A DNA stretch of 64,000 nt from Flavobacteriaceae bacterium. GTDB taxonomy: Bacteria; Bacteroidota; Bacteroidia; Flavobacteriales; Flavobacteriaceae. The stretch covers positions 1 through 64,000 of the forward strand of contig JAHEET010000006.1 of assembly GCA_024640565.1 (NCBI GenBank). The letters run 5' to 3'. The notes under the pieces were generated by a model. That model had not been told where the DNA came from. It saw only the letters and a program-made list of their open reading frames with translations, and did no database searches. Made by a program: the position numbers and the translations under genes. This document shows positions 35,096 through 45,326 of this stretch, in pieces; the first letter of the stretch is position 1; every line of letters starts with the position of its first letter.

Positions 35096-35809
35096 TTACT
35101 TTGTTACTTTGGCAATCATATTATTTTTAAACTTCGCTATTTGCGCTACTTTCTTTATACCGGGTAGGCTTTCAAATTTACTATTAATGTCGAGTGCAAT
35201 AAAGCACTTTGATACAGGTTTCTTTAGAAATTCCTGAAGCATCTCCACTGATTCTAACCCAATTCCACCACTTAAAAAGAACGGCTTCTCAAAAGGATAG
35301 GATTCTAAAATTGTCCAATCAAATTGAACGCCGTTTCCTCCTCTTTCTTTTCCTTTTGTATCAAACAAAAAATACTCAACAACATCCAAATAAGGCCTTA
35401 GTACTTCAAAATTAAATCTATCTTTTACACCAAATACTTTAATGATTTCTACTTTCTCCTTGGAAATTTTATGTTTGTTTTTTTTCTTTTTTTGATGTTT
35501 ATTTTCTTCTATAAATAGGGCTCTTCTTGCTGCTAGTTGCAACTGTAAATTGGTAACATAAGCAACAGATTCGTCTCCGTGTAATTGGATTGCGTCTAAT
35601 TGATATTCTTCAACCAATGAAATTAAAATCTCTGGATATTCATTTACAAAAACCCCTGTTTTCTTAATGGATTCTGGGAGTTCGGGAATGATCCCTTCAA
35701 AATTTCTTTTTGATGCTTCATAAAAAATAAAGCCCATATAATCAGGATTCAATGCAGCCACTTCTTGAATGTTTTCACCCTGCATCATTCCGCAAACTTT
35801 CAATTTCAT
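35096..35809 (-). CDS. trpF: phosphoribosylanthranilate isomerase with Lys-rich insert
   Basis: Amadori isomerase of the pathway. KVCGMMQGENI holds the catalytic Cys, VDAIQLHG is represented by LDAIQLHGDES, and the catalytic Asp is in FLFDTKGKERGGNG; FLSGGIGLESV binds phosphate. It is longer than most TrpF (237 against about 205-215) because of a Lys-rich segment near residues 97-118 (containing HQKKKKNKHK). The insert lies in a surface loop before the strand EIIKVFGV. It starts 3 bases after the trpC stop. Confidence 0.95.
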   Translation of the reverse strand: MKLKVCGMMQGENIQEVAALNPDYMGFIFYEASKRNFEGIIPELPESIKKTGVFVNEYPEILISLVEEYQLDAIQLHGDESVAYVTNLQLQLAARRALFIEENKHQKKKKNKHKISKEKVEIIKVFGVKDRFNFEVLRPYLDVVEYFLFDTKGKERGGNGVQFDWTILESYPFEKPFFLSGGIGLESVEMLQEFLKKPVSKCFIALDINSKFESLPGIKKVAQIAKFKNNMIAKVTK

Positions 35810-35812
35810 CGA

Positions 35813-36601
35813 TTATTTTATTTGATTGATAAACGCTTGACAAGCTGCACCAGGGTTTTCTTCTTTCATAAAGTTTTCTCCAATTAAAAACCCTTGAAAT
35901 CCATATTCTTTCAATCCTGTGATAATTCTTGGATCAGAAATTCCACTTTCAGACACTTTCACACAGGAATCTGGTATTTGCCCCGCTAATTTGATAGAGT
36001 GTTCTAAGTCTACATCAAAAGTCTTTAAATTTCGATTGTTGATACCAATGATTTTATTTTCTAAATGGTTGATTTTATCTAAATCTTCTTGTGAATGCAC
36101 TTCATACAAGACCTCCATTCCTAAATCGGTTGCGAGATTTCCGTAATTTTTTAATTCCGTAGCCGTTAAACAGGCAGCAATTAATAAAATTACGTCCGCA
36201 CCAATTGCTTTTGCTTCTACAATTTGAAAACCATCTACAATAAAATCTTTTCGTAAAATTGGTTTTTGCTGATTGATGACTCTCGCTTCCATCAAATCTG
36301 CCATCGTTCCACCAAAGAAAGAAGTATCTGTTAAAATAGATTGTGCAGCTACATTGGCCTCTAAATATCCGTTGGTTACTTCGGCAATAGTTGCTTTGTC
36401 GTTAATGATTCCTTTGGAAGGTGACTGACGTTTGTATTCTGCTATAATTCCAGAAGAGCCAACCGCTAGTAACGATTTTTTTAAAGACAATGATTGTCTT
36501 GAAAAATTAGGGCTTTCTACTAATTTTTTTACTGGAACTTCTGCTTTTATTTTTGCAATTTCCTTTTTTTTGAAAGCGATTATCTTATCTAATATGGTCA
36601 T
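35813..36601 (-). CDS. trpC: indole-3-glycerol phosphate synthase
   Basis: TIM-barrel enzyme closing the indole ring. Key segments: GIIAEYKRQSPSKG (Glu and Lys of the active site, about 50-63), PILRKDFIVDGFQ, DVILLIAACL, IGINNRNLKTF and KVSESGIS for phosphate binding. 262 residues is normal; no TrpF domain is fused. It lies 15 bases after the 54-residue membrane protein gene and 3 bases before trpF. Confidence 0.97.
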   Translation of the reverse strand: MTILDKIIAFKKKEIAKIKAEVPVKKLVESPNFSRQSLSLKKSLLAVGSSGIIAEYKRQSPSKGIINDKATIAEVTNGYLEANVAAQSILTDTSFFGGTMADLMEARVINQQKPILRKDFIVDGFQIVEAKAIGADVILLIAACLTATELKNYGNLATDLGMEVLYEVHSQEDLDKINHLENKIIGINNRNLKTFDVDLEHSIKLAGQIPDSCVKVSESGISDPRIITGLKEYGFQGFLIGENFMKEENPGAACQAFINQIK

Positions 36602-36616
36602 ATAATTAATTCTAAA

Positions 36617-36781
36617 TTAAGAATTTGAGTTTTTATTCTTCAAAAATAAATACACCAAAAGACCTGCGGAAAATCCAATTGCAGTGTGGAGGTATATCTT
36701 TTTTGTTTGTACTCCAATCGCCAAACCTATCAATACAAAGGCGGGAATGATTGAAATGATATTTTTTTTCTTTTTGGTCAT
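36617..36781 (-). CDS. small membrane protein within the trp operon, 54 aa
   Basis: A short gene reading MTKKKKNIISIIPAFVLIGL at its start. Residues 7-24 and about 33-47 are two hydrophobic helices joined by VQTKKIYLH, with basic residues at the N-terminus and after the second helix. Its ATG uses the last A of the trpD stop (TAATG) and trpC follows after 15 bases, so it is positioned to be translated as part of the operon. No family recognised; it might be a general flavobacterial small membrane protein or something tied to tryptophan handling. Confidence 0.65.
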   Translation of the reverse strand: MTKKKKNIISIIPAFVLIGLAIGVQTKKIYLHTAIGFSAGLLVYLFLKNKNSNS

Positions 36782-37767
36782 TACTCAACTAACTTTGTTA
36801 AACATGCTTTTGCTTTCAAGCCAAACAAGGACTCCTTAGCTTCTTCAAAACAGGTTTCAAAACTCTTTGTTTGCTCAACAACTTTAAGTGCAAATGCTGC
36901 ATTTGTAAGCACAACATTGTTTTGTGCAGTTGTCCCATTTCCATCAAGTATTGTTTTAAATATTTTTGCTGCATCGGCTACTGAACTTCCTCCGGAAATC
37001 GCTGATTGTTCAATTATTTTTTGCCCAATATCTTGAGGCTGGATACATTGCTCTCCTTTTTTAGTGAGGAGTTTGAAGCCCCCTGTAAGAGAAATTTCAT
37101 CATACCCATCCAAGGCATGAACGATTCCATAATTGCTTTTTTCTTCTTGTAAAATATAATTGTACAAACGGGCAATTTCCAAATTAAATGTTCCTAAAAA
37201 ATGATTTTGGGGCGCACTCGGGTTTACGAGGGGTCCTAGAATGTTAAAGAACGTTTTTAATGCCAATGCTTTTCTTGTGGGTCCAACCGCTTTCATTGCT
37301 GGATGAAATTTAGGCGCATGTAAAAAACAAATATTTGCTTTTTCTAAATGCGCTTTTAACGTGTTTTCATCATTGGTAAATTCATATCCAAAGCTGGCCA
37401 ACATGTCCGAAGAACCCGACTGCGAAGATACCGAATAATTACCATGTTTTGCTACTTTTTGACCGGTACCCGCAACGATAAATGAAGTAAGTGTTGAAAT
37501 GTTAAAAGTATCCTTTCCGTCTCCTCCGGTACCCACAATATCGAGCGTATTATACGCAGACAAATCAACTTTTATAGCCAATTCTAACAATGCATCTCTA
37601 AAACCAGTAAGTTCTTCCACTGTAATTGGGCGCATCATAAAAACCGTCATGAATGAGGCCAAATGTGCCTCATTATATTGCTCAGAGGCAATGGCAATTA
37701 ACGTTTGCTTTGCTTGCGATTTAGACAATCTCTTGTGCTGGTATAAATCGTTTAAAATTGCTTTCAT
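36781..37767 (-). CDS. trpD: anthranilate phosphoribosyltransferase
   Basis: Joins anthranilate to PRPP. The PRPP-binding DIVGTGGDGKDTFNIST (about 77-93), KHGNYSVSSQSGSSDMLASFG and the metal-binding LDGYDEIS are all present. 328 residues is the expected length for the unfused enzyme. It is 58 bases after trpG and its stop overlaps the small membrane protein gene. Confidence 0.97.
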   Translation of the reverse strand: MKAILNDLYQHKRLSKSQAKQTLIAIASEQYNEAHLASFMTVFMMRPITVEELTGFRDALLELAIKVDLSAYNTLDIVGTGGDGKDTFNISTLTSFIVAGTGQKVAKHGNYSVSSQSGSSDMLASFGYEFTNDENTLKAHLEKANICFLHAPKFHPAMKAVGPTRKALALKTFFNILGPLVNPSAPQNHFLGTFNLEIARLYNYILQEEKSNYGIVHALDGYDEISLTGGFKLLTKKGEQCIQPQDIGQKIIEQSAISGGSSVADAAKIFKTILDGNGTTAQNNVVLTNAAFALKVVEQTKSFETCFEEAKESLFGLKAKACLTKLVE

Positions 37768-37825
37768 TTTTAGACAGTTCTTTTGTTAAAAGAATAAAGT
37801 GGGCAGGTAAAATAGGGTGCCTGCA

Positions 37826-38404
37826 TTACTTTTTTACACTATTTATAAAATTAGTTACGAGTTGTGCTCCAACTTCTGTTAGTATTGATTCTGGATGAAA
37901 CTGCACTGCTGAAATTGGAAACATCTTATGTGCTATTGCTTGAATCCCACCAGCTTCATCTCTAGCAGTAACTTTTAATACTTCCGGAAAACCATCTTCA
38001 GAAGCAGACCACGAGTGGTAGCGGGCCGCTAAAAATGTTGCCGGTATGTCTTTAAAGATAACCGCCTGCTCGTCTACCACATGCATTGGGGTTGCCACGC
38101 CATGGTATACGGTATCTAAATTGACAATACTCCCACCAAAAACCTCGGTAATCGCCTGAAGACCAAGGCAAACTCCAAATATTGGTTTTTGACCGGCATA
38201 GGTGCTGATTACCGCTTTTAGAATGCCAGCTTCTTCCGGAATTCCTGGTCCGGGAGATAACATAATTACATCAAAACTATTTAGGGCTTCTACACTAATT
38301 TCATCGTTTCGATACACTGCAGGAACATTGCCTGTAATTTTCTCTACCATATGAACTAAGTTATAGGTAAAGGAATCGTAATTGTCTATTATTACTATTT
38401 TCAT
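37826..38404 (-). CDS. trpG: anthranilate synthase glutamine amidotransferase subunit
   Basis: Class I glutaminase supplying ammonia to TrpE. MLSPGPGIPEEAG, nucleophile Cys in FGVCLGLQAI (about 79), and the His-Glu pair in QFHPESILTE (about 168-171) form the full triad. 192 residues; it could also serve para-aminobenzoate synthesis, but it lies inside the trp operon, 43 bases after trpE. Confidence 0.95.
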   Translation of the reverse strand: MKIVIIDNYDSFTYNLVHMVEKITGNVPAVYRNDEISVEALNSFDVIMLSPGPGIPEEAGILKAVISTYAGQKPIFGVCLGLQAITEVFGGSIVNLDTVYHGVATPMHVVDEQAVIFKDIPATFLAARYHSWSASEDGFPEVLKVTARDEAGGIQAIAHKMFPISAVQFHPESILTEVGAQLVTNFINSVKK

Positions 38405-38447
38405 TTTAAAAGCTTTTGGCGATTAGCAAACTACTAAAGGCTATTTT

Positions 38448-39839
38448 TTAAATGTTTTCTGCTAAAATTAACGCCTTTTTTAAAGCGGCTAATTTATTGT
38501 TTACTTCTTGTAATTCTTTTGCTTCATCTGAATGAATCACAATTCCAGCTCCTGCTTGTGAGTACAATACGTTGTTTTTACTCACAAAAGAACGGATGGC
38601 TATTGCCAAGTTTACAGAACCGTCTAGCCCTATAATTCCTGCGGCACCTCCATAAAATCCACGGGATTGATTTTCATAGTTATCAATTAATTCCATGGCC
38701 TTATACTTTGGCGCACCACTTAAGGTACCCGCGGGGAAAGTATCTCCTACAATTTCTATTGGATTTCCTTTAATTTTTCCCTGAACGGTAGACACCAAAT
38801 GAATCACATGACTAAAATACTGTACTTCTTTAAAGACTTCAACCGTTACATGGTTGGCATGTTTGCTAAGATCATTTCTAGCCAGATCAACCAACATAAC
38901 GTGTTCTGCTGTTTCTTTTTTATCTTCAGATAATTTTTTTCCTAACTTGATATCTTCAGACATATCTCCGGTTCTTCGAAAGGTTCCAGCAATTGGATTG
39001 ATTGTTGCTTTTCCTGCAGCAATTTTTATTTGTGCTTCTGGAGATGAACCCATCAATTTAAAATTCCCGTAGTCAAAATAAAACAAATAAGGAGATGGAT
39101 TGATTGAACGCAATGCGCGGTACACATTAAATTCATCGCCTTTAAATTCTTGTTGAAACTGACGAGACAATACCAGCTGAAAAACATCACCTCGTTTGCA
39201 ATGCGCTTTTGCTTTTGCTACATATTCTTTAAAATCTTCATTCGTACAGTTGGAGGTTTCTTGACCTAAGGTTTCAAATTTTTGTGTGTTAAATGTTTGT
39301 GCATTGATGATCGTTTCTATTTCCGAAACTCTTGAAATCTCGTGCGCTTCCCTATTTTCTATCAAGGTCATTTCATCATTAAAATGATTAATAGCGATGA
39401 TAAAACGATAAAAACTGTACTGCATTTCTGGGATCGCAGAAGGTGCTTTTTTATTTGCAAACCGAATGTTCTCGAAATACTGTACACTGTCATAGGTCGA
39501 ATAGCCATACAGACCATTAAATGATTTTAGTTCCTTTGGACAATCCAAAACTATCGAATCTGCAAAATTATCAAACAGTGTATAGAAATTTTTATCAACC
39601 ACCTCTTGGGCTACTTGAACTCCTTTGTGAGAAATCGAAAATAAGGCATCTTCCACTTTCATGGAAACAATGGGTTCTATACAGATAAAAGAAAAACTTT
39701 CTTCTTTACTATGATAGTCCGAACTTTCTAGCAATATTGTATTTGCATAGACATCTCGAAAGCGCAAATACAAGCCTACGGGAGTCACTGTGTCGGAAAT
39801 CCTGGTGGTACTTGATGTTTTAAATTTTATTTTTTTCAT
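38448..39839 (-). CDS. trpE: anthranilate synthase component I
   Basis: Chorismate-using enzyme of the first committed step. FQLVLSRQFQ, LMGSSPEAQIK, IAGTFRRTGD, DLARNDLSKHA and GTLSGAPKYKAMELID are present in order. I start at ATG 39839 (MKKIKFKTSS, 463 residues): the upstream in-frame ATG at 39872 lies inside the tail of the attenuator hairpin, so using it would add unrelated residues. First structural gene after the trp leader. Confidence 0.96.
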   Translation of the reverse strand: MKKIKFKTSSTTRISDTVTPVGLYLRFRDVYANTILLESSDYHSKEESFSFICIEPIVSMKVEDALFSISHKGVQVAQEVVDKNFYTLFDNFADSIVLDCPKELKSFNGLYGYSTYDSVQYFENIRFANKKAPSAIPEMQYSFYRFIIAINHFNDEMTLIENREAHEISRVSEIETIINAQTFNTQKFETLGQETSNCTNEDFKEYVAKAKAHCKRGDVFQLVLSRQFQQEFKGDEFNVYRALRSINPSPYLFYFDYGNFKLMGSSPEAQIKIAAGKATINPIAGTFRRTGDMSEDIKLGKKLSEDKKETAEHVMLVDLARNDLSKHANHVTVEVFKEVQYFSHVIHLVSTVQGKIKGNPIEIVGDTFPAGTLSGAPKYKAMELIDNYENQSRGFYGGAAGIIGLDGSVNLAIAIRSFVSKNNVLYSQAGAGIVIHSDEAKELQEVNNKLAALKKALILAENI

Positions 39840-39872
39840 GGTTGTTAAACGAACTCGGTATTTGGTATGCAT

Positions 39873-39905
39873 ACAAAAAAAGGCTTATCGTGAGATAAGC
39901 CTTTT
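39873..39905 (-). terminator. trp attenuator: intrinsic terminator ahead of trpE
   Basis: On the minus strand AGGCTTATC (39902-39894), loop TCAC, GATAAGCCT (39889-39881), then a run of T. The 9-bp stem lies between the leader peptide and trpE and would stop transcription when tryptophan is plentiful. TCTCAC at 39895-39890 can instead pair with GTGAGA at 39936-39931, just after the leader stop codon. Confidence 0.85.
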
Positions 39906-39936
39906 GTATATTTTAACATATAGGACGGTGTCTCAC

Positions 39937-39984
39937 TTATGAATTAAGAGAGTTCCACCACCATATGTTCTTTTGTATCATCAT
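39937..39984 (-). CDS. trpL: trp operon leader peptide with three consecutive Trp codons, 15 aa
   Basis: Reads MMIQKNIWWWNSLNS and stops with TAA, 32 bases before the attenuator stem. Three TGG codons in a row (39963-39955) in so short a peptide, placed directly before an intrinsic terminator and trpE, is the hallmark of ribosome-mediated attenuation. CTCTCTT (39952-39946), just after the Trp codons, can pair with AAGTGAG (39938-39932). A ribosome stalled on the Trp codons would cover the first arm and free GTGAGA to contact the terminator. The predicted transcript start is only a few bases before the first ATG, so the leader may be read from an almost leaderless mRNA. Confidence 0.85.
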   Translation of the reverse strand: MMIQKNIWWWNSLNS

Positions 39985-39991
39985 TGTGTTA

Positions 39992-40022
39992 CAAATTTAG
40001 ACAGCAAATTCTACTTGACCAA
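39992..40022 (-). promoter_or_regulatory. trp operon promoter, Bacteroidota type
   Basis: On the minus strand TTG (40022-40020), 20 bases, then TAAATTTG (39999-39992). Both boxes and the spacing match the Bacteroidota consensus. Predicted start of transcription is about 39986-39988. Confidence 0.75.
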
Positions 40023-40220
40023 ATTTTATTTCGTTTTTTTTAAGCGAACTAACAAACAGTAAGTTTCTAAATGAAAAACAAACTGAATACTTTCATAAAT
40101 ACACTATAAACAATACTATTATTACAAATTATAATTAAATATAAATATTAAGTATAAATTATAAACAAATATTCGGTTTTTTGTAACGGAAATAAACAAT
40201 TATTATTAAAAAATAGAATT

Positions 40221-41885
40221 ATGTGTGGTATTGTATGTGCGTTTGATTTAAAAGAAAGACCTGAAGTCTTGAGACCTCAACTCCTAGAAATGTCTAAAAA
40301 AATTAGACATAGGGGTCCAGATTGGAGTGGAATCTATAGTGATGATAAGGTTATCATGACGCATGAAAGATTGGCTATTGTAGATCCAGCTTCCGGACAA
40401 CAACCGCTTTTTAGTGAGGATAAAAAACTCGTATTGGCAGCAAATGGAGAAATTTACAATCATAGAGATTTACGCAAACAGTTTGACGGAACCTATCCTT
40501 TTCAAACAGCGTCCGACTGTGAGGTAATTTTGGCACTGTACAAAGAAAAAGGTGTTGATTTTTTGGATGAATTGAATGGGATTTTTGGTTTTGCATTGTA
40601 TGATGTTGAAAAGGATGCATATTTTATCGCCAGAGATCATGTTGGAATCATTCCTTTGTACATTGGATGGGATCAAAATGGAACTTTCTATGTTGCTTCT
40701 GAATTAAAGGCTTTGGAAGGCGTTTGTACCAAGATTGAATTATTTCCTCCAGGGCATTACATGTCTAGTGTCGATGGACAGTTTGTAAAATGGTACCATC
40801 GAGAATGGAGAGATTATGAAGCGGTCAAAGAGAACCAAACAAGCATCGCAGAAGTAAAGAAAGCTTTAGAAGAAGCAGTACACAGACAATTAATGAGTGA
40901 TGTACCTTATGGTGTTTTACTTTCTGGAGGTTTGGATTCTTCAGTAACTTCTGCCATTGCAAAAAAATATGCTCAAAAAAGAATTGAATCCGATGACAAG
41001 TCTGCAGCTTGGTATCCTCAACTTCACAGTTTCTCTGTGGGTCTAGAAGGGTCTCCAGATTTGGCAGCTGCTCAAAAAGTAGCAGACCATATTGGTACTA
41101 TTCATCATGAAATAAAATTTACAATTCAGGAAGGATTGGACGCTATCAAAGATGTCATTTACAATATAGAAACCTATGACATTACCACAATTCGCTCCTC
41201 TACCCCGATGTACTTAATGGCTAGAGTTATTAAATCCATGGGAATCAAAATGGTACTTTCTGGGGAAGGAGCCGATGAAATTTTTGGAGGTTACTTGTAT
41301 TTTCATAAGGCACCAAATGCAGAAGAATTTCATGAAGAAACTGTTCGTAAGCTAGAAAAACTTCATATGTATGACTGCCTTAGAGCCAATAAGAGTTTAA
41401 TGGCTTGGGGAATTGAAGGACGTGTACCGTTTCTAGACAAAGAGTTTATTGATGTTGCCATGCGTGTGAACCCGAAAGATAAAATGATTCATGGAGAGCG
41501 AATGGAGAAATGGATTATTCGAAAAGCATTTGAAGATATGTTACCAGAAAGTGTAGCATGGAGACAAAAAGAACAATTTTCTGACGGTGTTGGCTATGAC
41601 TGGATTGATACTTTAAAAGAAATCGTAGACAAAGAAATTTCGGATGAACAGTTGGCAAATGCAAAATTCAGATTCCCAATTCAAACCCCTCAAAATAAGG
41701 AAGAATTTTATTACCGAGCTATTTTTGAAGGACACTTCCCAAGCGACACCGCTGCATTAAGCGTTCCTCAAGAAGCAAGTGTAGCTTGTAGTACTCAAAT
41801 TGCACTAGACTGGGATGAAGCGTTTAAAAACATGAACGAACCTTCGGGAAGAGCAATCCTAAATGTTCATGATGATGCTTATTAG
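40221..41885 (+). CDS. asnB: asparagine synthase (glutamine-hydrolysing)
   Basis: Makes asparagine from aspartate, ATP and glutamine. The glutaminase domain starts MCGIVCAF with nucleophile Cys2, and continues RHRGPDWSG and LAANGEIYNHRDL. The synthetase domain has the ATP pyrophosphatase loop VLLSGGLDSSVTSA (about 231-244) and VLSGEGADEIFGGY. 554 residues equals the E. coli enzyme. It is divergent from the trp operon across 236 bases of very AT-rich DNA, and a strong terminator follows. Confidence 0.96.
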   Translation: MCGIVCAFDLKERPEVLRPQLLEMSKKIRHRGPDWSGIYSDDKVIMTHERLAIVDPASGQQPLFSEDKKLVLAANGEIYNHRDLRKQFDGTYPFQTASDCEVILALYKEKGVDFLDELNGIFGFALYDVEKDAYFIARDHVGIIPLYIGWDQNGTFYVASELKALEGVCTKIELFPPGHYMSSVDGQFVKWYHREWRDYEAVKENQTSIAEVKKALEEAVHRQLMSDVPYGVLLSGGLDSSVTSAIAKKYAQKRIESDDKSAAWYPQLHSFSVGLEGSPDLAAAQKVADHIGTIHHEIKFTIQEGLDAIKDVIYNIETYDITTIRSSTPMYLMARVIKSMGIKMVLSGEGADEIFGGYLYFHKAPNAEEFHEETVRKLEKLHMYDCLRANKSLMAWGIEGRVPFLDKEFIDVAMRVNPKDKMIHGERMEKWIIRKAFEDMLPESVAWRQKEQFSDGVGYDWIDTLKEIVDKEISDEQLANAKFRFPIQTPQNKEEFYYRAIFEGHFPSDTAALSVPQEASVACSTQIALDWDEAFKNMNEPSGRAILNVHDDAY

Positions 41886-41919
41886 ATTTGTTTATTTCCA
41901 AAATAAATTTAAGACTAAA

Positions 41920-41949
41920 AAATCTCGCTTTTTGCGGGATTTTTTTTTG
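41920..41949 (+). terminator. intrinsic terminator of asnB
   Basis: AAATCTCGC (41920-41928) pairs with GCGGGATTT (41934-41942), with one G-T pair, around a TTTTT loop, and runs into a T tract. Confidence 0.85.
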
Positions 41950-42138
41950 CTTGTACGATTGTAAAATCTCCTTTTTAAGCAACGTAAGTACTGGCTTGTT
42001 TCCCGAAAAAATTTTAACTCAAAAAAAAGACATCTAAGGTGCTTTTTAAGAGGTTTAAGCCATTATTTCGTTTTCAACAAATGTTGATAATTTCAGAACT
42101 TAATTTCACATAGCTTTAAAAAAAAGATTGAAAATTTG

Positions 42139-42146
42139 TAAATTTG
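42139..42146 (+). promoter_or_regulatory. -7 element for gyrB
   Basis: TAAATTTG matches TAnnTTTG. The -33 region has TTT instead of TTG. It lies 69 bases before the gyrB ATG. Confidence 0.45.
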
Positions 42147-42202
42147 AGATGAGGAGATCATCATTTTCTATGTTGGTTTTTCAACAAAATTTAAATGACT
42201 AA

Positions 42203-44152
<1,950 letters not shown>

Positions 44153-44173
44153 AAAATAGTTATAATTTTAAAC

Positions 44174-44207
44174 AGCCTCAATCGTAAACGTATTGAGGCT
44201 TTTTTTG
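44174..44207 (+). terminator. intrinsic terminator of gyrB
   Basis: AGCCTCAAT (44174-44182) pairs with ATTGAGGCT (44192-44200), followed by a T run. Confidence 0.85.
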
Positions 44208-44273
44208 TAAATAACTCAAAAAAGTACAGTGTTTTTTAAGAAAAATCAAAAGTTATTTTTCAATAATTTAATG

Positions 44274-44281
44274 TATTTTTG
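44274..44281 (+). promoter_or_regulatory. -7 element for mdh
   Basis: TATTTTTG matches TAnnTTTG and lies 36 bases before the mdh ATG. No clear TTG at -33. Confidence 0.4.
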
Positions 44282-44317
44282 TGGCTGTTAATTTCAACAC
44301 AAATAAATACGAAAAAT

Positions 44318-45244
44318 ATGAAAATTACAGTTGTAGGTGCTGGTGCCGTTGGTGCAAGTTGTGCAGAATACATTGCCATGAAAAACTTCGCTTCAGAAGT
44401 TGTAATATTAGACATTAAAGAAGGTTTTGCAGAAGGGAAAGCAATGGATTTAATGCAGACCGCTTCTTTGAACGGGTTTGACACAAAAATCACTGGAAGT
44501 ACAAGTGATTATTCCAAAACAGCTGCTTCTGATATTTGTGTGATTACTTCGGGAATTCCAAGAAAACCAGGAATGACTCGTGAAGAGTTGATTGGAATCA
44601 ATGCAGGAATTGTTAAAATGGTTTCTGCTAGCTTAATTGAACACTCTCCAAACACCATTATTATTGTGGTTTCTAATCCTATGGACACCATGACTTATTT
44701 GGTTCACAAAACAACAGGACTTCCTAAAAATAGAATCATTGGAATGGGCGGAGCCTTAGATTCTGCACGTTTTAAATATCGATTGGCAGAAGCTTTAGAA
44801 GCACCCATTTCTGATGTAGATGGAATGGTAATTGGTGGACATTCTGATAAAGGAATGGTTCCTTTAACGCGATTAGCTACAAGAAATTCGGTTCCAGCTT
44901 CTGAGTTTATCTCTGAAGAAAGATTGGCACAAGTCTTACAAGACACCAAAGTTGGTGGTGCTACACTAACGGGTTTGTTGGGCACTTCTGCTTGGTATGC
45001 TCCTGGAGCTGCTGTTTCTAGTTTGGTGCATGCAATTGCCTGTGATCAAAAGAAAATTTTTCCCTGCTCTGTATTATTGGAAGGTGAATATGGTTTAAAT
45101 GATTTATGCATCGGAGTCCCTGTAGTTTTAGGAAAAAACGGTGTCGAAAAAATTGTGAAAATCAATTTAAATGATGCAGAAAAAGCCCATCTTCAAGCTT
45201 CTGCTGAAGGGGTTGCCAAAACAAACGGGTTGTTAGCACTGTAA
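44318..45244 (+). CDS. mdh: malate dehydrogenase
   Basis: NAD-dependent TCA-cycle enzyme of the LDH-like MDH group. ATG 44318 puts the Rossmann motif right at the start (MKITVVGAGAVGASCAEYIA); an upstream in-frame start would add 13 residues read from the promoter region. Substrate Arg residues are in PRKPGMTREEL, the catalytic His is in IGGHSDKGMVP, and Asp in ALDSARFKYRL. 308 residues is usual. Single gene, terminated by a bidirectional hairpin shared with lysS. Confidence 0.95.
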   Translation: MKITVVGAGAVGASCAEYIAMKNFASEVVILDIKEGFAEGKAMDLMQTASLNGFDTKITGSTSDYSKTAASDICVITSGIPRKPGMTREELIGINAGIVKMVSASLIEHSPNTIIIVVSNPMDTMTYLVHKTTGLPKNRIIGMGGALDSARFKYRLAEALEAPISDVDGMVIGGHSDKGMVPLTRLATRNSVPASEFISEERLAQVLQDTKVGGATLTGLLGTSAWYAPGAAVSSLVHAIACDQKKIFPCSVLLEGEYGLNDLCIGVPVVLGKNGVEKIVKINLNDAEKAHLQASAEGVAKTNGLLAL

Positions 45245-45281
45245 CAAGATGGTTGCTTTGTGCGATTATAATTCATAAAAA

Positions 45282-45312
45282 AAATCCAGCTATAAAGCTG
45301 GATTTTTTTATT
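45282..45312. terminator. bidirectional terminator between mdh and lysS
   Basis: AAATCCAGC (45282-45290) pairs with GCTGGATTT (45297-45305) around TATAAA, with A and T runs on both sides. The two genes converge here. Confidence 0.85.
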
Positions 45313-45326
45313 TTTTTCTCGAACTA

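Noticed and set aside
39840..39872. Upstream ATG for trpE at 39872
   Set aside because: It lies in the T-tract side of the attenuator and adds residues unlike TrpE; ATG 39839 fits the family start.
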